A DNA stretch of 64,000 nucleotides from Laburnicola sp. R22_1. Its lineage: Eukaryota > Ascomycota > Dothideomycetes > Pleosporales > Didymosphaeriaceae. A program made the translations under genes and the position numbers. The notes under the pieces are model-generated. The model had not been told where the DNA came from. It did not search any database and worked only from the letters and a program-made list of their open reading frames with translations. Location: positions 2,160,501-2,224,500 of the forward strand of contig JACONQ010000013.1 in assembly GCA_014281115.1 (NCBI GenBank). Reading direction: 5' to 3'. Positions 52,301 to 61,936 of the stretch are shown here, piece by piece (the first letter of the stretch is position 1; each line of letters begins with the position of its first letter).

Positions 52301-54650
52301 GTTGCGAAGCGATCTTGTCTATAGGCTATTAGCTTTATAATATTCTGTTTTGCTAATTAATAGTAGAATTATGCTTTCTAAGCTAATTATATCCTATTAA
52401 CATATCTTCTTTTCTAAGATCTATAATATTAATTTGTTAATAGTTCTCTAATCTAGCAAGCTCTAGTAATATCTTCTAGGTCTTAAGGTGTATTACGCCA
52501 TCTCTATATCCTAGCGGTGTGTTGTTTGTAAGCACAACCTTTATAGGTTCTAGCTTATTCTAGTATAGTATATTATATTATTCTACTACCTATGGCAATA
52601 TAAAGGTTTACCTAGCGCTACTATTTACAAGCGCACAAATCTTATATTCTTGCACTAATACATATACTTTTAGACGCATTTGTACGTTATAGTATACTTT
52701 ATAAAGAGTTATCTCTTTGCTCTTACTAGTGTAACCCTATTACTAAGAGTGTTCTAGTTTTTTATTAGTTTTGGGCCCTTTGGAAACTATTCTACGCTCT
52801 ATTTAGCGTTAAGGTATATTTAACACTAGTCTTTATAATACTCTATCTATAACATAGTTATATATTATTACTATTATAATACTTCATTAAGGGCTTTATT
52901 AGGTAGAAAGCATCCTACTAATTTCTTTATTTCCTAATAATATTAATAGTTATCTTTATTACACTTTGTCTAAGATTTATCTAAATAAGAGTCTGTGTCT
53001 ATATCTTAATACTATTATTTGTAATAGTTCTGTGCGTCTTCCACACGCTAGTCTTCTTTCTTATCTATATTACTATTCTAGTGCCTTTGGCAATTCTATA
53101 CCTAACACTCCTAAGGCTTTAGGTGCCTATGTCTAGATTAATGCCTGCTAGTTAATATTTCTTTCTACTTATAGGTATACTTTAAGCATTGTTTTTTATT
53201 ATAGTCTATCTATTCTAGTAAATTATTATATTCTTCCTTATGTCTTACTCTATAATCTTCTTCTTTACAAAGTATTTTGTCTGTATCCCCTTCTTCTAGT
53301 CCTACTAGCCACTATTCCATCACATACTTATACGTTCTATAAGTTCCGTAGGTGTTGTTATAGTATTAGTACCATTCTAGTAGCTCGTGCTAATTCTTCC
53401 AATCCTATTAATAATAAATATAGTAAGGATTCTTATTCTTTCTATGGGCTAGTCACACTCCACATTCTTCTATTATGATTAGAAAGTAGTCTAAATGGCC
53501 AGGTTATTAAACTATAACCTCTCGGTCTTCTTTATAGGTTTTGTAATACTTATTATTAACTGCCATCTTACACTCTATCTAGTTAAGAGCCGCGTGCTTC
53601 TTATCTAGGTCTGGCAGAGTTATTTCTCTGTAGGACCTAATTATTCCTATTTTAATAGCTCTAGCTCTGCCAATCCTTTACTCCTCTAAGTAGTTTCGCT
53701 TAAAGTGGCCTTATTTACTATATGCCAGACATGCGCAATTATTATATCGCCTTTGTCTTTCTTCTTTTAATAGACTATCGTCCTTTCTTAGTCCTTTAGT
53801 TAGTTTCTTCCTCTATAAAAATTCTTCCTTTTTCTAGATTTTGCTAGCCATAATGACATCTCTGTTCTTATTATAGTATTACCTTATCCTAGATTCTTTT
53901 TTTTGGCTTAGTAATTGTCTTGGCTCTACTATACTTCTTTTCCTACGCTTTTTTATAGAGATAGTTATTAATACGTGCCGTAATCTTAATTAACTCGCTT
54001 AGGTCGTCTAGTTTATTATAAAGTAGCAGAGCGTCCTTAACACTATCCTTTAGTCCGTAATAGAAGGCTGCCTTTAATGCTGCGTTGTCCTACTTAATCT
54101 TAGACTATAGTTACCTAAACTCTAAGGCGTACTTACTAACTAATATTATTTATTATAACTATTAAATCTATTGTTTGGCTTATTGTTCCTTATTGACTTC
54201 TCTAAACATAACTCGCATCTATTTTTTAAAAATCCTACTACGTCTTAAATATAAGCTTAGTTTTGTTCTATATCTTACTAATCTTCTTCTTAATAATAAA
54301 GTTATCTACTAATAGTTAAAGCCATTTAGCTGCCCTTTCCCTTAGGTATAGGCTGGCTGTAAGAACCTTGTCTTATTCTATAAAAAATAATGCTAAATTA
54401 TACTAACAGTATAACTCTATATTAGTAAGAAACTTTTCTAGTTCTTTTCCTCCACTATACTTTTCTATAAATAGTCAAATAGTCTTTTCTAAACCTACTA
54501 CCTATTATGCTGTAACAGCCGCTAGAAGCTCTAACATCTATACTTCTAACTATTAAATCTAGTTAGCCTGTGCCGCCATTATACTAGTCATATTCGTAGT
54601 TAGTCTACTAGCGCTGCTACTAGTAGGTGTTGCTACTAAGCCACTACTAG
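49350..54650 (-). pseudogene. gypsy element 1 gag-pol remnant
   Basis: Read right to left: gag at 54.6-53.0 kb with a decayed zinc knuckle (CLAYSK-GHFKRNY) near 53.70-53.74 kb; a protease/linker region; reverse transcriptase at about 52.0-51.2 kb including the FLGFANFY-type motif near 51.26 kb; RNase H; and integrase to about 49.4 kb, ending with the gypsy integrase tail (KTKRLSKKLNHL, FKILEKQELVNYKLKL). It is full of TAG/TAA codons from C-to-T and G-to-A changes and cannot be expressed. The second copy at 57.3-61.6 kb aligns on the opposite strand. Confidence 0.82.
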
Positions 54651-54723
54651 CAGTTGCTTAAGCACTTGCTGGCGTTATTATAGTATATTAACTATTTTCT
54701 TAAAATCTATTAGGTAGTCAAAG

Positions 54724-55160
54724 TGTTAACACAGGGTCACGTACCTTATCTTATTTTAGGTTAGAAAAGGTAAGGTAACTCTAGGTAGCCGTATTAGTAG
54801 GCTTTAGAAGGAATTAAGTAAGATGTTAATAGTCTTATATGAGGCTCTTCTAATTCTAAATAAGATAGAATAACTAGCACTAATCTATATAGAAAATTAT
54901 ACTATTATAAAGTTAACTATAAAGATTTAAAACTAAGAAAATTCCCCAAATCTATATAGTTCTAATCTTCTATAGACTTACTATAATTATCTTAATTACT
55001 ATAATTGTGGTAATTTGTTTCGTGCCCTTAATCACTCTAATTACTATAATCGCAATAATTCGTCACGTGACTTGCTAACTTATTACTATGTCTTGTTGTA
55101 CAGATGTCCCGCGCATAACTATTAGTCTTTACTAACCTCGCTGTATTCACGCTTATATTA
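54724..55160. repeat. gypsy element 1, LTR (right; 5' LTR in the sense of the element)
   Basis: 437 bp, starts TGTTAACAC, pairs with 48104-48567. The sequence just inside (CTTTGACTACC on the minus strand) is the primer-binding-site position and is conserved in the second copy at 57325. Confidence 0.88.
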
Positions 55161-56534
55161 CTATCTACTATTTATATAGAATAAAAAGAGACATAATATA
55201 TATTTATTTAAAGAAGAGTCTTTTTTTTATTTTAGTATTAATAGATAATATTTAGCATTATCTATCCTATTACCCTAGCCCTATCCTATACAATAATTAT
55301 ATCTAGCACTATAGCTTTACTATATATAAAAACTATATAATTCTACTTAAAAGTCTACTAGTGTGCGGCACTTAGTAAAGAGCCTAGGTCTAGTTATATT
55401 ACTATAGTAGTAGACGTATAAAGTGCCCCTAAAGCAACTATATAACTAAACTAATAGCGCATAGAAATATTCTTTACGCTAAATAATCTTAGCAGTCTAT
55501 AGACATAGATCTATACTAGCTAAAACAATAATATTAATATTATGCAAAAGTATATGCGCAATAATAAGTTCCTAAGCCTATTTTAAAGTTAGTATCTATA
55601 TAAAAGCAAACCTATAAGGAATTGGAGAACTTATATTAATAGAGAATACAATTAATATTACGTAACTTATTACGTGACTAATGACTAAGCGTACACGCTT
55701 ACTATGATCGGCTAACGTCCCTTCTAGTAAAAATAGCCAAAGGAAACAATAACAAAAAACACATATTAATAGAAATATTCTAAAAGAATATATAGTTTAT
55801 ATAAAAACTAGTAGAAAGGATAATACATATTCTTCTATCTAGAATATTATATATAATAAAATTAAAGCTAGGAAAGCTAACTTAGTTACTAGTTAGTATA
55901 AGTGCTATTATCTATAGTAAGTTAGCACTATACAAAAATAAGATAATATATAATAAAAGACACAGTTTAGCACTATATAAAATAGAGAATTAGCTTAATA
56001 AAAAAGAAAAAGAGCTAGAAAGAAGAGACATATATAGAGAGATATTTAAAGTAAAGAATAAAAAAGAAAAATAAAGAAAGAAAAGCCTATCGTATATACC
56101 TCTTTCTATTATCTAGAGCCTTAATTTCTACCTCTTACTAGCGTTTATCTTCTCCTTATCTAATGTTGCACAATTGTCTAATATCGCTACCTAAATAAAT
56201 AAGATAAATAGGTCTACCTATTATATAAGAAATAAACTAAGTAAAAAGAACTATATATAAATAATATATTATTACTATAATCTTATTATAAACTACGTAA
56301 TCTTACTCTTAACTACTATTAGCTAGACCGCTACTCTACTACTAATAAGCCTAATCGCGCCTCTAATAAATAGTTACTTAATAGAATCTTCCTATTAGCT
56401 AGAGTAAACTAGCTAGAGTAGGAGACGTATAGATAGGAGAATAATAAATAGATAGAGTAAATATTAGTAAGTAGATAGTTTGTGTAGAGAAAGGAAGAAC
56501 TACTAATAGTAACCTTAAAATAAAAAGTTACTAG
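55161..56534. other. AT-rich RIP-mutated DNA, continuation of the copia flank
   Basis: 1.4 kb with no reading frame. It resumes the sequence interrupted by the gypsy element and probably belongs to the copia relic or an older unidentified repeat. Purine-rich stretches near 56,000-56,090 and 56,490-56,505 could be an old polypurine tract. Confidence 0.4.
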
Positions 56535-56800
56535 TGTCTATATACTATATAGGCAAGGGCACCTAAAGGTGTTAAGGTTTTAATATTATCGTATAATAGT
56601 ATTATATAGGGATTATATAATGCCTGTGAGCTATAGCCTATATACTATAGGATCTTCTCCTTTCTATCTATACCCTCTCTAGAGATAAGTAATTAATACT
56701 AAGTTAGTTCTATTATATTATTTCTTTTCCTTATATAATTATTCTATATACCCCCACACTTACTAATATAGAGTACTAGATATTAATATCTATATAGCTA
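56535..56800. repeat. 266-bp repeat, copy 2 (uninterrupted)
   Basis: Aligns with 40136-40351 joined to 42144-42196. It gives the empty site of the pogo insertion at the TA near 56,765. Begins TGTC; possibly an LTR. Confidence 0.78.
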
Positions 56801-57073
56801 GTATTATAATGCAATAGATAATACATACGCTAGAACTAGACAATTATAGTTAGAGGATAATCACGAGCGAAGATGCTAGATAGTGGTAGTGTAATATGCG
56901 GAGCGGCTTAGCAAAGACGATATATAAGGAAAATAGAAGCTGGTCTTAGTAGCGCTAAGAGGTGGAAGCTAATAGGCAGACTAGAAGTTAATCTTAGCTA
57001 GTAGACATAGTGGAAGCTAGTAGGCAGAGTGGAAGCTCTGTTAAGCCAGCAGGCAGAGACAAGGGGGAGCTTC
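56801..57073. other. segment with imperfect GTGGAAGCTAGTAGGCAG repeats before gypsy element 2
   Basis: Less AT-rich than its surroundings. Three imperfect copies of a GTGGAAGCT...AGGCAGAG unit lie between about 56,967 and 57,060. It may be the divergent U3 part of the LTR of gypsy element 2, since the rest of that LTR follows directly. Confidence 0.4.
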
Positions 57074-57324
57074 TAGTAGACAAAGATTAGAACTATATAG
57101 ATTTGGGGAATCTCCTTAGTTTTAAATCTTTATAGTTAACTCTTTATAGTACTATCTCCTATATAGATTAATGCTAGTTATTCTATCTTATTTAGAATTA
57201 GAAGAGCCTTACACAAGACTATTAATATCTTAATTTTTTATAAAGCCTACTAGCACGGTCACTCTTAAGTTACCTCATCTCCCCTAACACGAATTAGGAT
57301 AAGGTACGTAACTCTGTGTTAACA
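57074..57324 (+). repeat. partial 5' LTR of gypsy element 2
   Basis: Aligns with the reverse complement of the LTR start-to-middle of element 1 (TGTTAACAC end). The part upstream of about 57,074 does not match. Confidence 0.72.
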
Positions 57325-57469
57325 CTTTGACTACCTAATAGGTTTTAAGAAAATAGTTAACACACTATAATAACGCTAGCAAGTGCTTAAGCAACTACTA
57401 GCGGTGGCTTAACAGCGATACCTACTAGTAATAGCACTAGCAGACTAATTATAAATATAACTAGTGTAA

Positions 57470-60400
57470 TGGCAGCATAGGCTAACTAGATTTAACAGTT
57501 AGAAGTATAGGTATTAGAGCTTCTAGCGGCTGTTATAGTATAATAGGCAGTAGAATTAGAGAAGACTGTTCGACTATCTATAGAAAAGTATAGTAGAGAA
57601 AAAGGACTAGAAAAGTTTCTTACTAATATGGAGTTATACTGTTAGTACAATTTAGCTTTGTTTTCTATAGAATAAAATAAGGTCCTCGCAGCTAGCCTAC
57701 ACCTAAGGGAGAGGGCAGCTAAATGGCTTTAACTGTTAGTAGATAACTTTATTACTAAGGAGAAGATTAGTGAGATACGGGACAAAACTAAGCTTATGTT
57801 TAAGACGTGGCAGAATTTTAAAGAATAGATGCGAGTTATATTTAGGGAAGTTAATAAGGAACAATAAGCCAAATAATAGATTTAATAGTTATAATAAATA
57901 ATGTTAGTTAGTAAGTACGCCTTAGAGTTTAGGCAATTATAATCTAAGGTTAAATGGAATAACGCAGCGTTAAAGGCAGCCTTCTACTATAGACTAAAGG
58001 ACAGCGTTAAGGACGCACTACTACTCTACAACAAACTAGATAACTTAAGTAAGTTAATTAAGATCGCGGCACGCATTAATAACCGTCTCTATAAGAAAAT
58101 ATAGGAAAAGAAATACGGCGAAGCCAAGACAATTACTAAGCTAAAGGAGGAACCTAAGATAAGGCGATACTATAACAAGGACAGAGATATTATTATGGCT
58201 AGTAAAGTCTAGGAAAAGAGATTGTCTAGGAAGAAGAACACACCTAAAGAACCTTAAAAGGACAATAGTCTATTAAAAAAAGAAAGATAAAGGCGCTATA
58301 ACAACCGCGCATGTCTAGTATACGGCAAGCAAGGCCATTTTAAACGAAACTACTTAGAGGAGCAAAGGATTGGACGAGCCGGAGCCATTAGGGTAGGAAT
58401 AATTAGATCCTACAGAGAAATAATACTACTAGACTTAGATATAGAGCACGCGGCTCTTAACTAGATGGAATATAAGATAGTAATTAATAATAAATATTGC
58501 AAAAACTATAAAGAAGACTAAGAGGTTATAGTTTAATAATCTGGCCATCTAGACTACTTCCTAATTATAATAGAAGAACGCGGAACGCAACTAGCCTATA
58601 GAAAAAACAAGAACTCTTGCCATATTTACTATTAACAGAATTAGAAGAACTAGTATAAGCTACTAGAATAGTACTAATACTATAACAACATCTATAAAAC
58701 CCATAGGACGTATAAGTATAAAATAGGATAGTGGCTAGTAGAACTAGAAGAAGGAGATACGGACAAAACACTCTATAAATAAGAGGATTATAGAGTTAGA
58801 TATAAAGAAGAATATAATAATTTACTAGGATAGATAGACTACGACTAAAAGTAGTGCTTAAAATATATCTATAAGTAGAAAGAAGTATTAACTAGTAGAT
58901 ATTAACCTAGACATAGGCACCTAAAGCCTTAGGAGTGTTAGGTATAGAATTGCCAAAGGCACTAGAATAGTAATATAGATAAGAAAGAAGACTAGCGCGT
59001 GGAAGACGCACAAAACCATTATAAGTAATAGTATTAAGATATAGACACAGACCCTTATTCGAATAAACCTTAGATAAAGTGTAATAAGAATAACTGCCAA
59101 TATTATTAGGAAATAAAGAAATTAATAAAATGCTTTCCGCCTAATAAAACTCTTAATAAGGTACTACAGCAGCTGTAGTATACAACTATATTATAAATAG
59201 GGTGTTACAAAGACTAGTGTTAAATATACCTTAATACTAAATAGGACATAGAATAGTTTCTAAAGAGCCTAAAACTAATAAAAAACTAGGAAGCTCTTAG
59301 CAATAGGGTTACGCTAGTAAGAGCAAAGGGACAACCCTTTACAAAGTATATTACAATGCACAAACGCGCCTAAAAGTAGATATACTATTGTAAGAATATA
59401 AGATTCGCCCGCTTATAAATAGTAGTGCTAAGTAGACCTTTATATTGCTATAGGTAGTAGAACAATATAATATACTATTGTCACCGATCTGAGGTGCGGG
59501 CCCCTCGCTTACGTCATATTACCTTTTTTGGGACTAGCGCGATTACTAAGCGAGGTCCTAAGCGAGGCTACGTATATAGCCTGCCTACGTACCCACCTTA
59601 CGTAAGTATCGCTACTATCTTATATTTAGATTCTAATTACTACTATCATCTCATGTACGACGTAATAACCTCCATAGTGCCCTCACAACTATACTAGAAT
59701 AAGCTAGAACCTATAAAGGTTATGCTTGCAGATAACACACTACTAGAATATAAAGATGGCATAATACGCCTTAAGATCTAGAAAGTATTACTAGAACTTG
59801 CTAAATTAGAGGACTAATAACAAATTAACATTATGAATCTTAGAGAAGAAGTTATGTTAATAGGATATAATTAGCTTAGAAAGCATAATCCCGCTATTAA
59901 TTAGCAAAACGGAACGTTATAGAGCCAATAGCCTACAAATAAGGTCGCTTTATAACAAAGGTTAGAATAATGAAAATTTATAAGGCAGGTTGCTTTAGAC
60001 TATAAATTACAGTTAAGCCTAACAACCTAAAGTATACTCTAGCTAGGTAGTGTTGGTAAGATATTAATAACGAAAATTATGCACATATATAAGAAAGATT
60101 CTTAAAGAGTAGAAGTTATCTAGATATAACAAGTTATAATTACAAAGAATAAACCCCAACCTAATATATCTTAGAAATATAAGAAGTATCGCGAGCTCTT
60201 TAAAGAGCATAGAAGCGATAATTTACTAGAGCACTAGGAGTGAGATTATAAGATTTACCTAGAAGAAGAAATAAAGCTTAAGCCTAGATATATATACTAG
60301 CTCTTAGATAACTAGTAGGAAGAACTAAAGGCGTACATTAATAAGAATCTTATATAAGAATTTATACAATAGAGTGGGAGCTTAATAGCCTTACTAATTC

Positions 60401-61600
60401 TATTTATACTAAAAAAGAATAGTAAGCTAAGACTCTATATAAATTATAGACAGCTAAATAATGCTATAAGGAAGGACTAATACCCCTTGCCTCTTATCTA
60501 AGAACTTATAGACTAACTCTAGGGAGTTAAGTAGATTACAAAATTTAATATCTGTAAAGGATACTACTAAATATAAATTGCAAAAGGATTTAAATGGCTT
60601 ATAGCCTTTAAAACGTTATATGGCCTATTTAAATACATAGTTATGCCTTTTAGATTAATAAATACGCTAGCGACATTTTAGGTAGTTATTAACAAGGCAC
60701 TACACAAATACTTAGACGTATTCTACACAGCGTACTTAGATAATATACTAGTATACTCTAAGGGATTGCTTAGGGAGTACGTGAAATATATAAAGAAGGT
60801 GCTTAATAAGCTAAAGTAGTATAGGTTACTCTTACAGCCAGAAAAGTGTGAATTCTATATTATATAGACTGAATATCTTAAATTTATTATTAGACGAGAC
60901 GGTATTACTATGAACTCTTAGAAAGTCGCGGCTATATAGGACTGGCCAGTTCCTAAGATAGTTAAGGACGTGCAATCCTTTCTAGGATTTGCGAACTTCT
61001 ACTAAAAGTTTATTATAGGATACTTAAAAACCACGGCGCCTCTTACAAAAGTAACTAAGAAGAAGAAAGGATTCTCCTAGGGTTAGGAACAGCAAGCAGC
61101 TTTTAAGAAGCTAAAGAAGCTATTTACTATGGCACTACTATTGCAGATACGGAATTTAATACAACTAATATAGGTAGAAACAAATATATTAGATTATGCC
61201 TTAGAAGCTGTGCTTACATAGTAGGGTAAGAATAGAAAATAGAGACTAATATTCTACTATTCTAGGAAGTTCTTAGAAGCAGAACTTAACTATAATATTT
61301 ATAATAAGAAACTATTAGCGATAATAGACTCCTTTAAACAATAGGAATCACAGCTTATGAGAGATTAACACTAGATTAAGGTATTTTTAGACTACTAGAA
61401 TCTTACGAGTTTTATATCAACTAAGAAACTTAACTAATAATAGATTTGATAGGTAGAAACAATAGCGAACTATGATTTTAAGATCTACTATCGCTCTGGA
61501 TCGCTAAACAGGGCAGCAGACGCCCTTAGCAGAAGATTAGACCTTAGAGAGACAAATAGACCCGAGACGCACGATGCGGTTTTATAAATAGGAACTAATA
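57470..61600 (+). pseudogene. gypsy element 2 gag-pol remnant
   Basis: Gag from about 57.47 kb: KYSREKGLEKFLTNMELYC, LHLRERAAKWL, SKYALEFRQL, and a CCHC-type knuckle reduced to CLVYGKQGHFKRNYLEEQ at about 58.31-58.36 kb (the second Cys is now Tyr and the last is Tyr). The reverse transcriptase at about 60.3-61.0 kb shows LIAFKTLYGLFKYIVMPF, YLDNIL (from YLDDIL, Asp to Asn by G-to-A) and VQSFLGFANFY. RNase H follows to about 61.5 kb. Many TAG/TAA stops; interrupted by a solo LTR at 59479. Not functional. Confidence 0.82.
59479..59687. mobile_element. 209-bp solo LTR inside gypsy element 2
   Basis: Begins TGTCACCG and ends CCTCACA, with 5-bp direct repeats ACTAT at 59474-59478 and 59688-59692. 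The corresponding site in gypsy element 1 (near 52,560, other strand) lacks it. It is much richer in G+C (GGTGCGGGCCCCTCGC) than the host, so it inserted after most RIP had occurred. The 67-residue open frame across it (59494-59697) is a chance frame. Confidence 0.85.
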
Positions 61601-61608
61601 GGACTCTA

Positions 61609-61936
61609 TAATTAACTACTATTTTGCCTATTTATTTACAACTATTAAATACTATATAAAATAAAGCTACTACTAGTTAAATATAAATTAGAGCCACTAT
61701 ACTAATTTATACTACCTAAGCCTATACTATAATCTAACCTATATAAGCTTTCGCCTAAGTATAACTAACCTTCTTAAATAGTTCTAGCTAATAAGATAAT
61801 CTAATTTTAAAAAATATAAAATATGAAACATAACTATACAAGAGCTCTATATAATATTTTAGTAAATAAGACTAGAGTTTTTATAGATCTATATAAATGC
61901 GTAGATATTACTAAAGACTAATAATATATTCTATTA
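61609..61936 (+). mobile_element. second copia fragment
   Basis: Aligns with about 43,386-43,730 of the copia relic on the same strand, with many transition differences. It sits between the broken end of gypsy element 2 and the next transposon. Confidence 0.72.

Larger units (their letters stand above)
48104..55160 (-). mobile_element. Ty3/gypsy LTR retrotransposon, RIP-mutated, 7057 bp
   Basis: LTRs at 48104-48567 and 54724-55160 begin TGTTA (TATTA in the left copy) and end TAACA (degraded to TATTA on the right). A 5-bp target duplication, TTATC/CTATC, flanks the element with one C/T difference. Gag and pol remnants read on the minus strand. Inserted in the 3' flank of the copia relic. Confidence 0.88.
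57074..61608 (+). mobile_element. Ty3/gypsy retrotransposon copy 2, truncated, RIP-mutated
   Basis: Same family as the element at 48.1-55.2 kb but on the plus strand. The end of its 5' LTR (57074-57324, ending GTGTTAACA) and internal region (from 57325) align with it. The copy stops near 61,608 between RNase H and integrase, where it abuts a copia fragment. No 3' LTR is present. Confidence 0.82.

Noticed and set aside
58565..58771. 68-residue minus-strand frame
   Set aside because: Antisense of the gypsy copy 2 gag region; chance frame in AT-rich DNA.
59494..59697. 67-residue open frame
   Set aside because: Lies in the solo LTR and runs out of it; appears open only because this insert is less RIP-mutated.
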